In this document: one piece after another, positions 47,207 to 56,267 of the stretch
Numbering within the stretch: the first letter of the stretch is position 1
Layout of the letters: every line of letters begins with the position of its first letter
From: Serratia proteamaculans
GTDB lineage: Bacteria > Pseudomonadota > Gammaproteobacteria > Enterobacterales > Enterobacteriaceae
Length of the DNA stretch: 64,000 nucleotides
Assembly: GCF_013337185.1 (NCBI RefSeq)
Contig: NZ_SWDE01000004.1
Coordinates: forward strand, 423,720 to 487,719
Direction: 5' to 3'
Notes under the pieces: model-generated
Told to the model about the DNA's origin: nothing
What the model saw: only the letters and a program-made list of their open reading frames with translations
Databases searched by the model: none
Translations under genes and position numbers: made by a program

Positions 47207-48454
47207 TTACGCCCGCTTTGCCTCACGCGTCATCAGCATCCGGCTGAACAACACGCCACCTGCCAATAATGTCACCCCCTGTGACACGATCAGCACCGCA
47301 AATCCCGAAGACACCTTGCCCTGGCTGGCCATCACCATGCCCATAATCATAGGTACAAACGCCGAGAACATATTGCCGATGCCGTTAATCAGCCCATAGG
47401 CGCTGCCGACTGCCTGCGGCTGCGCATAATGCTGTAACAGCGTCGGGATTGCGGCACCCTGAGCGCCCCAACAGGCATTGGCCGCCAGCAGGAAAAAGGC
47501 GATCCAGCCGAGCTGTTCGCTATGCATCACGCCATAGATGCACAGCGCGGTCGCCGCACCGCCAAAGGCGAAAATCAGCGGTGCCTGATAAGGGCGGATG
47601 CGATCGAGCAGCACGCCCCCGAGGTATTTTGAGCCGATGCTGACGATAAACGGCAACGAGGCCATCCAGCCCATCTGTTTGATGGAAAAGCCTTTCTCGT
47701 CGGTCAGGTAGGCCGGTAGCCAGGAACTGGATCCCCACAGGTAGCTGAGGGTAGCGATCTCGATAAGCATGATCCAGCCGAGCATCGGGGTGCGCCAGGC
47801 GAGGGCAAAAGTATCCCAGACGCGTTGCAGGATCGGCCTTGAGTCAACGGCGCGCGACGGCAATGCGGCGGGGTGGATAAACAGCCGTACCAACGCCAGC
47901 CCCAGCAACAGGTTGATTAGCGCCAGCAAATAGAAAGATACCGCCCAGCCGAAGTGCGCCATCAGGAAACTCACCAGCGGAAAGCCAATCACCAGCCCCA
48001 ACGAGACGCCAAGGGTGCTGACCGCATTGGGCTTGCCGCGTTCATCGGCAGCGAAGTGATCGCTGATATACATGGTTTTCAACGAGAACAACGGCCCCTC
48101 ACTGACACCCAACAATACGCGCACCGCAAATAACAGCAGCAGCGACCCTGCCAACGGCGAGGCGGCGGTGAGCAACGCCCACAGCACAATGCTCAGCGTC
48201 AGCGCACGGCGATAACCCATCAGCGTTTCCAGGAACGGCGTCAGCAGCATGGCGGAAAGCCCGTAGCCGAGTAAAAACACCGTCATCAACATACCCTGAT
48301 GCGCGCGGTTACCCCCGAGCTGGAAGTGTTGCAGGAAGTCGGGGTTAACCAGCATCACGGCGATATTGACCCGATCGGCATAGGCGATGACGATCAAAAA
48401 CAGCAGGGCCATGACCCCGAACCAGCGTTGACGTTGTTGCACAATACGCTCCAT
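47207..48454 (-). CDS. MFS transporter, anion:cation symporter type
   Basis: 415 residues, twelve predicted membrane helices, with the MFS signature at DRVNIAVM and the loop GYRRALTLS, and VSEGPLFSLKTMY and YLWGSSSWLPAYL typical of the ACS/phthalate-type group. A likely importer of an organic acid. Divergent from the catabolic cluster across about 390 bp and similar in type to the second MFS gene at 54450, so it may import the same compound or a related one. Substrate unknown. Confidence 0.8.
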   Translation of the reverse strand: MERIVQQRQRWFGVMALLFLIVIAYADRVNIAVMLVNPDFLQHFQLGGNRAHQGMLMTVFLLGYGLSAMLLTPFLETLMGYRRALTLSIVLWALLTAASPLAGSLLLLFAVRVLLGVSEGPLFSLKTMYISDHFAADERGKPNAVSTLGVSLGLVIGFPLVSFLMAHFGWAVSFYLLALINLLLGLALVRLFIHPAALPSRAVDSRPILQRVWDTFALAWRTPMLGWIMLIEIATLSYLWGSSSWLPAYLTDEKGFSIKQMGWMASLPFIVSIGSKYLGGVLLDRIRPYQAPLIFAFGGAATALCIYGVMHSEQLGWIAFFLLAANACWGAQGAAIPTLLQHYAQPQAVGSAYGLINGIGNMFSAFVPMIMGMVMASQGKVSSGFAVLIVSQGVTLLAGGVLFSRMLMTREAKRA

Positions 48455-48759
48455 CTGAGTTCCTTTGGCGGGTGGTTAACAAATTCAGGCAGCAGAGAAC
48501 TAACCCGCTGATTTCACAGTGCTGAAAAGCAGGCTTGAGTCACCTAAATGTAAATTTATTGTTATTAAAAAGAGTGGTTAGCCAGTGAGAGAGAACTTTT
48601 ACTCTCATTGCGCCAGCCAGATCAACCTGTTTTTAGCCATGAATTTGTGATGAAAAGCACAATGTTCATCAGTTTTTCATATCGGTGCATTTTTTCGTGA
48701 TCCTCTCCGCATTTGTCATGTTTAAACAACTTTCCATTAACAATTGCCGCTTTGCTCTC

Positions 48760-48787
48760 TTGACGAAAGTTTCACCAGACTTATAGT
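48760..48787 (+). promoter_or_regulatory. Promoter of the catabolic cluster
   Basis: TTGACG-16 bp-TATAGT, 60 bp before the first gene, just ahead of the palindrome at 48811. Confidence 0.65.
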
Positions 48788-48810
48788 GAGCGTATTAAAT
48801 AAGAAACTGA

Positions 48811-48826
48811 GTTTCATATATGAAAC
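48811..48826 (+). promoter_or_regulatory. Palindromic operator candidate, probably for the IclR regulator
   Basis: GTTTCATATATGAAAC is a perfect 16-bp palindrome placed just downstream of the predicted promoter, a repression position. A further GAAAC/GTTTC half site flanks it (48803-48815). The cluster has one regulator gene, IclR family, whose operators are often palindromes of this kind. Confidence 0.6.
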
Positions 48827-48848
48827 AATCAGATAGAGGACAGAAGCA

Positions 48849-49166
48849 ATGAGCTGGAAGAAAGTGTGTGAAGTGTCTCAGGTGAAAGAAGATTTTCCTT
48901 TCTCCGCCAACGTGGAAGGGAAAGAAGTCGGGGTGTATCTGATCGACGGCAACTATTACGCGCTGGAAGACGTCTGCCCACATGCCTATGCCTTGCTCAG
49001 CCAGGGGTTTGTTGATGACGGTAAGGTCGAGTGTCCGTTGCACGAAGCATTGTTCGACGTACGTACCGGCCAGTGCCTGCGTGAGCCAGGCGGCCGCGAT
49101 CTGCAAACCTATGCCACCCGGGTGATCGACAATCAAATCCAAATCACCTTTATTGCGGAGGAGTAA
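48849..49166 (+). CDS. Rieske ferredoxin of an aromatic oxygenase
   Basis: 105-residue [2Fe-2S] protein that passes electrons from a reductase to the terminal oxygenase. Rieske ligands are in CPHAYALLSQG (about 44) and CPLHEALFD (about 62). First gene of the cluster; the ferredoxin reductase is at 53214 and the oxygenase alpha subunit at 49498, so all three electron-transfer parts are present. No gene symbol assigned because the substrate is unknown. Confidence 0.88.
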   Translation: MSWKKVCEVSQVKEDFPFSANVEGKEVGVYLIDGNYYALEDVCPHAYALLSQGFVDDGKVECPLHEALFDVRTGQCLREPGGRDLQTYATRVIDNQIQITFIAEE

Positions 49167-49168
49167 TC

Positions 49169-49477
49169 ATGCAGCACATCACCGATTTCAATCCCTGGCT
49201 GCCGGACACCCAACAGGTGATCCCGGCGCGCGAAGGCGGCAACGGTCAAATTCACCAACCAGGCCAATTCCAAAACGTCATCTGGCAGAACCGTGCCCGG
49301 GTGCCGGACGGTTTTGAAACTGCGCTGGTGACGGCGTTGGAAGAGATCTTCGATCAGGGCGCGGAAGAGCTGGAGCAGATCGTCAGCGCGCTTAATCAGC
49401 GTCGCCTGTTCGATCGCAACGGCCAGCCGTGGAATGAGACGGCGTTCCGCGAATTCCTTCACGTTAACGGTTTCTGA
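49169..49477 (+). CDS. Small conserved-looking protein, unknown
   Basis: 102 residues, MQHITDFNPWLPDTQQVIPARE... with a helical second half (FETALVTALEEIFDQGAEELEQIVSALNQRRLF, about 49-80) and a terminal LHVNGF. I do not recognise it with confidence; short proteins described as having a recombinase-like helix-turn-helix occur in similar oxygenase operons. Two bp after the ferredoxin and 21 bp before the oxygenase, so it is probably a co-expressed accessory protein. It is not an oxygenase beta subunit (those are about 160-180 residues). Confidence 0.6.
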   Translation: MQHITDFNPWLPDTQQVIPAREGGNGQIHQPGQFQNVIWQNRARVPDGFETALVTALEEIFDQGAEELEQIVSALNQRRLFDRNGQPWNETAFREFLHVNGF

Positions 49478-49497
49478 TCCACACCCGGGAGAAGACA

Positions 49498-50541
49498 ATG
49501 ACAGCAAACACAACATCCTCCGCTCAAGCCTTGCAGGACTATCTCGACCAGGGGCTGCGCGGCATGTGGTATCCGGTGCTGGCCAGTTGGGAAATTGGCA
49601 ATAACCCGGTCGGCATTACGCGTCTGGAGCAGCAGATCGTGGTGTGGCGTGACGGCGAAGGCGCGATCCACGCGCTGGAAGATCGTTGTCCGCATCGCGG
49701 AGCGCGGCTTTCCATGGGCTGGAACCTGGGCGATCGCATCGCCTGCTGGTATCACGGCGTTGAAGTGGGCGGTGATGGTACGGTTAAAGACGTTCCGGCG
49801 GTCGATCGTTGCCCGCTGGTGGGGCAAAAATGCCTGCGTTCTTATCCGGCCAAAGAGGCTTACGGTGCGGTGTTCCTCTATTTCGGCGTGACCGCAGATG
49901 AAGAACCGGCCGAATTGACTTTCCCACCGGAGCTGGCGGACGAAGCCGAGTACAGCAACTTCCTGTGCACCGCCAGTTGGGACTGTAATTACCAGTACGC
50001 GTTGGAAAACGTAATGGATCCGATGCACGGCACCTACCTGCATTCCTCGTCGCACTCAATGGCGGAAGGGGATCGCAAGGCAGACATGGCGCTGGAACCG
50101 ACCGACAGCGGTTTCATCTTTAAGAAGAATGGCCAGATCGGCGTCAACTTTGACTGGGTAGAGTTCGGCAGCAGCGGGGCTTACTGGATGCGCCTGTCTA
50201 TCCCGTACAAAAAGCGCTTTGGACCGGGCGGCCACTTCTGGATCATCGGCATGGTGGTTCCGGAAGACAAGGATCATTGCCGGGTGTTCTTCTGGCGGAT
50301 CCGCAAGGTGAAAGACTGGCAGCGTGACATGTGGCGCTTTATGTACCGCAACCGCCTGGAATCCCTGCACTGGGACGTCCTGGAGCAGGATCGCATCGTG
50401 CTGGAAAACATGGCACCGAACGCGCGTGGCCGTGAATATCTGTATCAGCATGACGTCGGGTTATCTCGCCTGCGCCGTATGATGCAAAAAGAAGCGCAGA
50501 AACAGCTGGCGCGGCTCAGTGAGCTGGAGGCGGCGCAGTGA
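49498..50541 (+). CDS. Rieske non-heme iron oxygenase, catalytic subunit
   Basis: 347-residue terminal oxygenase of the phthalate/vanillate O-demethylase-like size class. Rieske cluster CPHRGARLSMG and CWYHGVE (about 63-86), mononuclear iron site with Asp/His in ENVMDPMHGTYLHSSSHS (about 170-187). Predicted to hydroxylate or demethylate an aromatic ring. Its stop overlaps the SDR start (GTGA). Substrate unidentified. Confidence 0.88.
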   Translation: MTANTTSSAQALQDYLDQGLRGMWYPVLASWEIGNNPVGITRLEQQIVVWRDGEGAIHALEDRCPHRGARLSMGWNLGDRIACWYHGVEVGGDGTVKDVPAVDRCPLVGQKCLRSYPAKEAYGAVFLYFGVTADEEPAELTFPPELADEAEYSNFLCTASWDCNYQYALENVMDPMHGTYLHSSSHSMAEGDRKADMALEPTDSGFIFKKNGQIGVNFDWVEFGSSGAYWMRLSIPYKKRFGPGGHFWIIGMVVPEDKDHCRVFFWRIRKVKDWQRDMWRFMYRNRLESLHWDVLEQDRIVLENMAPNARGREYLYQHDVGLSRLRRMMQKEAQKQLARLSELEAAQ

Positions 50542-51293
50542 ACGGCCTGCTGACGGGGAAACGTATTGTGGTGACCGGCGCAGCACGTGGGCTGGGGCGC
50601 AGTTTCGCTGCCGCGATTGCCGCCGCCGGTGCCAGCGTGGTGATGTGCGATATTCTGGCAGATGAACTGGCAGACGGCGCCGCCAGCCTGCGCGAGCAGG
50701 GGGCACAGGTCGAAAGCCAGGTGATCGATCTGGCCGATCCTGCCTCGATCAGCGCCGCGTTTAACGCCATTGCCGCAGGCGGGGCCGTTGACGGGTTGGT
50801 GAACAATGCGGCCCTGGCCACCGGTGTCGGCGGCAAAACCATGATGGAATACGATATCGATCTGTGGGATCGGGTGATGCAGGTCAACGTGCGCGGCACC
50901 TGGCTGGTGAGCCAGGCGGCAGTACCGCTGCTGGCCCAAACCCCGCATGCCAAGATCGTTAACGTGGCTTCGGATACCGCGCTGTGGGGCGCACCGCGCT
51001 TAATGGCTTATGTGGCCAGCAAAGGGGCAATTATCTCGATGACCCGCTCGATGGCGCGTGAACTGGGCCCGCAGGGGATTTGCGTGAATGCCATTGCTCC
51101 GGGCCTGACGCGGGTAGAAGCCACGGAATACGTGCCTGCCGAGCGTCATCAACTGTACGAGCAGGGCCGGGCCTTGGCCGGGGCGCAGCATCCTGACGAC
51201 GTCAACGGGACGGTGCTTTACCTGCTGTCACCGCTGGCGAACTTCGTGACCGGTCAGCTGTTGCCGGTCAACGGTGGCTTCGTCTTTAACTAA
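50538..51293 (+). CDS. SDR dehydrogenase
   Basis: 251 residues, GTG start overlapping the oxygenase stop. Classical short-chain dehydrogenase: TGAARGLG cofactor motif, NNAA, catalytic Ser and YVASK. In this setting it likely oxidises the cis-dihydrodiol or alcohol made by the oxygenase to a catechol-type product. The reaction is inferred from position. Confidence 0.85.
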   Translation: MNGLLTGKRIVVTGAARGLGRSFAAAIAAAGASVVMCDILADELADGAASLREQGAQVESQVIDLADPASISAAFNAIAAGGAVDGLVNNAALATGVGGKTMMEYDIDLWDRVMQVNVRGTWLVSQAAVPLLAQTPHAKIVNVASDTALWGAPRLMAYVASKGAIISMTRSMARELGPQGICVNAIAPGLTRVEATEYVPAERHQLYEQGRALAGAQHPDDVNGTVLYLLSPLANFVTGQLLPVNGGFVFN

Positions 51294-51321
51294 TCAATAC
51301 TCAATTAGCCAGGAGCAGCAC

Positions 51322-52116
51322 ATGGCAGACGACCAAGGGTGTAAATATCTGATCCCAGGACTGGATCGCGGATTGCAACTGTTGCTGGCGTTTGGCGAGC
51401 AGCACAAGGAAATGACCTTTGCCCAATTGCATCGCCTGGTCGACATGCCAAAAGCTACCGCCTATCGCGTGGTGCAAACGCTGGAGCATCTGGGTTTTCT
51501 GGAGCGCAATCCACGCACCAACACTTTCTCGCTGGGCATCAAGGTGTTGCGCCTGGGCTTTGAATATATTGCCTCGCTGGATGTGGCGCAGGCCGGTCAG
51601 CCGGTAATAGAACAACTGCGCGATCGCAGCCAGTGCAGCAGTCATCTGGCGATCCGTGATGGACGCGATGTGATCTACATCGCCCGCGTCAGCGCTGCCG
51701 GTTCACAAATCAACCAGGTCAGCGTCGGCACCCGCCTGCCGGTGCACCAAACTTCGTTAGGCCGCATGTTGCTGACCAGCGCCACCCGCGAAGAGTTCGA
51801 ACTGCTGTATCCGCAGGAGCAACTGCCGGGTAGCGGCCCGGGTACCCCGGCGGATCGCGAAACGCTATGGCAAATGGTGCAGCAGGACAAGGCGCGCGGC
51901 TATGTGATCGGCGAGTCGTTTTTCCGCCACGGCATCTCTTCCATCGTCTACCCGATCTTCAACCGCGAGCAGCGGGTGGAGGCCGTGATCAGCATTATGG
52001 TGCCGTCCGATGAGATCCCAAAAGCGGATCGCGAGCGGTTACGCATGGAGGTGCGGGACGCCGCGGTGAAAATCTCCGGCTTCCTGGGCGCACCGCCGCA
52101 GGCTAACGCCGGTTAA
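51322..52116 (+). CDS. IclR-family regulator
   Basis: 264 residues from ATG 51322 with a CAGGAG site: winged helix-turn-helix (LHRLVDMPKATAYRVVQTLEHLGFLER) and the effector-binding domain (SLGIKVLRLG, SHLAIRDGRDVIYIARV, GRMLLTS). Sits inside the operon and is the likely controller, acting at the palindrome near 48811. Ligand unknown, perhaps a pathway intermediate. Confidence 0.88.
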   Translation: MADDQGCKYLIPGLDRGLQLLLAFGEQHKEMTFAQLHRLVDMPKATAYRVVQTLEHLGFLERNPRTNTFSLGIKVLRLGFEYIASLDVAQAGQPVIEQLRDRSQCSSHLAIRDGRDVIYIARVSAAGSQINQVSVGTRLPVHQTSLGRMLLTSATREEFELLYPQEQLPGSGPGTPADRETLWQMVQQDKARGYVIGESFFRHGISSIVYPIFNREQRVEAVISIMVPSDEIPKADRERLRMEVRDAAVKISGFLGAPPQANAG

Positions 52117-52275
52117 CTGATTTTCATAGGGCGCCGCAAGCTGCGCCGCACTAATCGGGACGAATAGAGTCGTCCCCTACCAATGACTCAGGCAGGGATA
52201 AGATTCATGGCAATCATGGGTCGGGGTTCGATCATGCCTGAAAACCGTATTCAGCGAGAACGTGGGGCACAATTA

Positions 52276-53217
52276 ATGAGCGTAATCGGAATCGAAAAAC
52301 TGGAATTTGGCGTCGAAGATCTGCCAACCTGCGAAAAATTCATGCAGGACTTCGGCCTGCAGGCGGCGCAACAGCATTGGGGCGAAACCCAGCGCGAATT
52401 CACTACCCTGAGCGGGGCGCGCGTGGTGCTGCATCCGATGCACAGCGAAGCACTACCAGCGGCGTTTGAGGGCGGTTCGACCCTGCGTCGCATGACCTGG
52501 GGCGTTGGTAGCCCGGCCGAGTTGGCGGCGTTGCAGCCCTTGCTGGCGCAGATGCCGGGTTTCCGCCTGGTCGGGGAAGAACTGGAGTGCCTTGATCCGA
52601 ACGGCATGACGGTACGCTTTTGCGTTAGTCAGCAGCGGGAAGTTGATTTGCCGGTGTCGCCGATCAACCAGTGGGGCGACGTGCGCCGCATCGATCAGCC
52701 AAGCCCGGTGTATGCCCAGGCGCAGCCAATCAATATTGGCCACGTGGTGTTCTTCGTCGAAGATCTGGCCGCGACCGAGCGCTTCTACCGTGAAGTGCTG
52801 GGGTTCCAGGTCTCGGACCGCTATATCGATCGCGCGGTATTCCTGCGTACTCAGGTGCGCGGCGGCCATCACAACCTGTTCCTGCTGAAATTGCCTAATC
52901 GTCCGCGCGGCCTGAACCATGTGGCCTTTACCGTACGCGACATCCACGAGGTGATCGGCGGCGGTATCGCCATGAACAAAGAGAACTGGAGCACCTTTAT
53001 CGGCCCCGGCCGCCACCCGATTTCCTCGGCCTATTTCTGGTACGTCAACAGTCCGACCGGCGGGGCATTTGAGTACTACACCAACGACGACTACCTGACC
53101 GAAAACTGGCAACCCCGCGAGCTGGAGCACTCACTGGTGTCCTTCACCGAGTGGGCCGTGGAAGGCGGTATTGACCACGATACACGTCGCCAGCATAAGA
53201 AGCCGGAGGCGTTATGA
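52276..53217 (+). CDS. VOC-fold extradiol-type dioxygenase
   Basis: 313 residues with two vicinal-oxygen-chelate repeats (about 5-120 and 150-290). Metal ligands of the type I extradiol class are visible in the second half: His in INIGHVVFFVEDL, His in GLNHVAFTVRD and Glu in FEYYTNDDYL. Predicted to cleave a catechol next to the diol. ATG 52276 chosen; earlier in-frame starts at 52183 and 52234 would add unlike sequence. Overlaps the next gene by 4 bp. Confidence 0.82.
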   Translation: MSVIGIEKLEFGVEDLPTCEKFMQDFGLQAAQQHWGETQREFTTLSGARVVLHPMHSEALPAAFEGGSTLRRMTWGVGSPAELAALQPLLAQMPGFRLVGEELECLDPNGMTVRFCVSQQREVDLPVSPINQWGDVRRIDQPSPVYAQAQPINIGHVVFFVEDLAATERFYREVLGFQVSDRYIDRAVFLRTQVRGGHHNLFLLKLPNRPRGLNHVAFTVRDIHEVIGGGIAMNKENWSTFIGPGRHPISSAYFWYVNSPTGGAFEYYTNDDYLTENWQPRELEHSLVSFTEWAVEGGIDHDTRRQHKKPEAL

Positions 53218-54425
53218 GCCAGCCAGAAGCGGCGGGCATCCTGATCATCGGCGGTGGGCAGGCCGGGGGTTGGGCAGCGAAAACGCTGCGTGACCGCGGC
53301 TACACCGGCAAGCTGACGGTGGTTAGCGACGAGCCCTATGACTTTTATGAACGTCCGCCACTTTCCAAGGCGGCGTTGCTGGACGGCAATGCGCCGCTCA
53401 GCCGACTGTTCAGTGAGCAGGTGGTGGCCGGGTTAAACATCAACTGGTGCCGCCCGATGCGTGCCGAAGCCATTGAAGCACAGCAACAAATTGTCACTCT
53501 CAGCGACGGCCGACAGCTGCAGTTTGATCAACTGCTGATCGCCACCGGTGGGCGACCGCGTCTGCCGGACGCCCGTTGGGCCAGTCATCCGCGCGTTATG
53601 ACGCTGCGCTCCTGGGACGATGCCAGCCGACTGCGCCAGGCGTTGCAGGACTGCCGTAAGCTGGCCATCGTCGGCGGCGGTTGGATCGGCCTGGAAATCG
53701 CCGCTTCGGCCCGGCGCCTCGGGGCTGAGGTCACGGTGTTTGAGCGCCAGCCTGCATTGTGTATGCGCAGCGTCGGTGCGGACGTTTCCCAGGCGTTGCT
53801 CGAACTGCATCAGCAGCAGGGCGTAACGGTGCATTGCGGCTGCGGTGACATCCAACTGGAAGATCGTAACGGCAGCGCCTGGATCTGCAGCGACAGCAGC
53901 GATCCTCAGGAATTTGATCTGGTGGTAGTGGGGATCGGCGTGGAGTTGAATCTGGAACTGGCGTATAGCGCCGGGCTGAAGGTTGACGCCGGTATCGTGG
54001 TTGATGGCCAGGGACGCACCAGCCACCCGGCGATCTTCGCCGCCGGCGACGTCGCGCGCCACCCGACGCTGGGTCTGTGCCTGCAATCCTGGGCCTATGC
54101 GCAGAATCAGGCGATCAGCACTGCCTGCGCGATGCTGGATGCCTTTGCCTCACCTTACGATGACGTGGCCTGGCTTTGGTCGGATCAATACGACGCCAAT
54201 ATCCAGATCCTCGGCATACCGACCGGCGGCGTACATCACGTGGTGCGGCGTACGCCACAGTCACAGGTGTTCTTCACGCTGAATGCCGACCGGCAGTTGG
54301 TGCAGATGGTGGCGTTTAACGACGCACGCACCATCAAGCTGGGTAAGCGCTGGCTGGCCAGTGGGCGAGTGTTGGAGCCGCAGCAGTTGGCGGACGCAGA
54401 GTTTTCTTTGATGGCGTTGAAATAA
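53214..54425 (+). CDS. FAD-dependent ferredoxin reductase
   Basis: 403 residues of the rubredoxin/ferredoxin reductase group: FAD motif IIGGGQAGGWAA (about 11), the ERPPLSKAAL segment, NAD motif VGGGWIGLEIAA (about 156), and FAAGDVARHP (about 279). Supplies electrons to the Rieske ferredoxin at 48849. Third electron-transfer component. Confidence 0.87.
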   Translation: MSQPEAAGILIIGGGQAGGWAAKTLRDRGYTGKLTVVSDEPYDFYERPPLSKAALLDGNAPLSRLFSEQVVAGLNINWCRPMRAEAIEAQQQIVTLSDGRQLQFDQLLIATGGRPRLPDARWASHPRVMTLRSWDDASRLRQALQDCRKLAIVGGGWIGLEIAASARRLGAEVTVFERQPALCMRSVGADVSQALLELHQQQGVTVHCGCGDIQLEDRNGSAWICSDSSDPQEFDLVVVGIGVELNLELAYSAGLKVDAGIVVDGQGRTSHPAIFAAGDVARHPTLGLCLQSWAYAQNQAISTACAMLDAFASPYDDVAWLWSDQYDANIQILGIPTGGVHHVVRRTPQSQVFFTLNADRQLVQMVAFNDARTIKLGKRWLASGRVLEPQQLADAEFSLMALK

Positions 54426-54449
54426 CGCCCGTAACCTCGGGAGCGTTTC

Positions 54450-55712
54450 ATGACTACGCAAGATATTGACGCCCGCGCTGGACGGGTGGGGGAAGCCGTT
54501 GCCGAAAATCCGCAGCAGCGGGTGCGCTGGTCGGTGCCGATAGCGCTGTTTGCCTGCGTACTGTTGGCCTTTTTCGACAAGATCAGCATCGCGGCCCTGT
54601 TTTCCGATAGCGAATTCCAGCAGGCGCTGGGCATCAGTTTTGACCCGGCGCGACTGGGCTTGCTGATGAGTGCATTTTTGTTCTCGTACGGCATTTCTTC
54701 GATGCTGCTCAGCGGCATTGGCGACCGGCTGAACCCGGTAAAAGTGCTGATCGGCATGATGGTGGTGTGGGGCGTATTGATGGTGCTGATGGGCCTGGCC
54801 CGTTCGTATCACACCATGATGACGCTGCGCATTTTACTCGGCATTGCCGAAGGCCCACTGCTGCCGATGGCCTACGCCATTATTCGCCAGGCCTTTCCGC
54901 AGCGGCTGCAGGCGCGTGCCACCATGCTGTGGCTACTCGGCACCCCGCTGGGGGCGGCGCTGGGCTTCCCGGTCACGCTGTATATCCTCAACACCTTTGA
55001 CTGGCAGACCACCTTCTTCTTTATGGCGTTTCTGACGCTGCCGGTGATGCTGTTGGTGCTGTTCGGCATGCGTCATCTGAATGTGTCACGCCCGGCCGCC
55101 GCTACCGTTTCACCTCCGGCGGTCGCCGAACGCAAACAGCATCGCCTTGAGCTGCTGCGCAACCCGCATTTCTGGATGATTTGCCTGTTTAACATCGCCT
55201 TCCTGACCTACCTGTGGGGCATGAATGGCTGGCTGCCCAGCTACCTGATCAAGGGCAAAGGTATTCACCTGGAACATGCCGGGTACCTGTCATCGCTGCC
55301 GTTTATCGCCATGCTGCTCGGCGAAGTGCTCGGTGCCTGGCTGTCGGACAAACTGGATCGCCGCGCGCTGGCCTGCTTTATCTCACTGTGCGGCGCCGGG
55401 CTGGGCTTGGCCGTGGTGCTGCATATGCAGGGGACCTACAGCGTGATCGCCGCCATGGCCTTCAGCACCTTTATGTGGGGAGCCGGTGCGCCGAACATCT
55501 TTGCCCTGCTGGCGAAGGCCACCAGCAGCAAGGTTAGCGCCACCGCCGGCGGTATTTTTAACGGATTAGGCAATTTTGCCGGTGCACTGGCACCGGTGCT
55601 GATGGGGGCGCTGATCGCCGCCACCGGCAACATGGATAACGGCTTGCTGTTCCTGGTGGTGATGGCCTTTATCGGCTGCATCATTCTGCTGCCGTTGCTG
55701 AAGAAATATTGA
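54450..55712 (+). CDS. MFS transporter in the catabolic operon
   Basis: 420 residues, twelve predicted helices with DKISIAALF, GDRLNPVKVL and YLWGMNGWLPSYLI; resembles the aromatic-acid:H+ symporter/ACS families. Located mid-operon, so probably imports the substrate. The second transporter, at 47207, is related in sequence pattern. Confidence 0.83.
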   Translation: MTTQDIDARAGRVGEAVAENPQQRVRWSVPIALFACVLLAFFDKISIAALFSDSEFQQALGISFDPARLGLLMSAFLFSYGISSMLLSGIGDRLNPVKVLIGMMVVWGVLMVLMGLARSYHTMMTLRILLGIAEGPLLPMAYAIIRQAFPQRLQARATMLWLLGTPLGAALGFPVTLYILNTFDWQTTFFFMAFLTLPVMLLVLFGMRHLNVSRPAAATVSPPAVAERKQHRLELLRNPHFWMICLFNIAFLTYLWGMNGWLPSYLIKGKGIHLEHAGYLSSLPFIAMLLGEVLGAWLSDKLDRRALACFISLCGAGLGLAVVLHMQGTYSVIAAMAFSTFMWGAGAPNIFALLAKATSSKVSATAGGIFNGLGNFAGALAPVLMGALIAATGNMDNGLLFLVVMAFIGCIILLPLLKKY

Positions 55713-55742
55713 TATCCCATTGATTCACAGAGGAGTACCAAC

Positions 55743-56267
55743 ATGTCTCAGGTTGAGAAACAAGCTGCCGTCAAGCCGCAGGATCAGTCGATAGAGCATT
55801 GGGTGGAATCACGTATCGCCCGCTTTGAAGGCCGTAAATATGACTGGAATGCGTTGAAGTTCCAGGCTGACTACGACCCGAAATACCGCCGTGCGCAGAT
55901 GCGTTATATCGGCACAGGTGCCACCGGGGTGGTGAACGACACCAATACTATCCCGGCGGGCAACTTTACCTTTTCCACCATGGTGCTGCCGTCGAAATGC
56001 GAAGGCCCGCTGCACCTGCACGACGATGTGGAAGAGGTGTTCTTTATGCTCAAGGGCAGTATCACGTTGATGATCCAGGATGGCACCGAGTACTACGAAA
56101 CCAAGCTGAAAGAGCGCGATCTGATCTCGGTTCCGGCCGGTGTTTACCGTGGATTGTTCAACCACGGCGAGGAAGAGGCGTTGATGTGCGTGATGCTCGG
56201 CACCGCCAAACCGGAAACGCCGACCTACCCGGCGGATCACCCTTTATCCAAAGTGAAACGCAACTGA
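55743..56267 (+). CDS. Cupin-domain protein
   Basis: 174 residues with one cupin barrel: GPLHLHDDVEEVFFMLKG (about 97-113) provides the metal His-His-Glu, and GVYRGLFNHGE the final His. Could be an oxygenase or isomerase, or a sensor; not assignable from sequence alone. Shares one base with the next gene (TGATG). Confidence 0.75.
   Translation: MSQVEKQAAVKPQDQSIEHWVESRIARFEGRKYDWNALKFQADYDPKYRRAQMRYIGTGATGVVNDTNTIPAGNFTFSTMVLPSKCEGPLHLHDDVEEVFFMLKGSITLMIQDGTEYYETKLKERDLISVPAGVYRGLFNHGEEEALMCVMLGTAKPETPTYPADHPLSKVKRN

Noticed and set aside
53433..54086. 217-codon minus-strand frame inside the ferredoxin reductase
   Set aside because: Antisense shadow of a high-GC gene.
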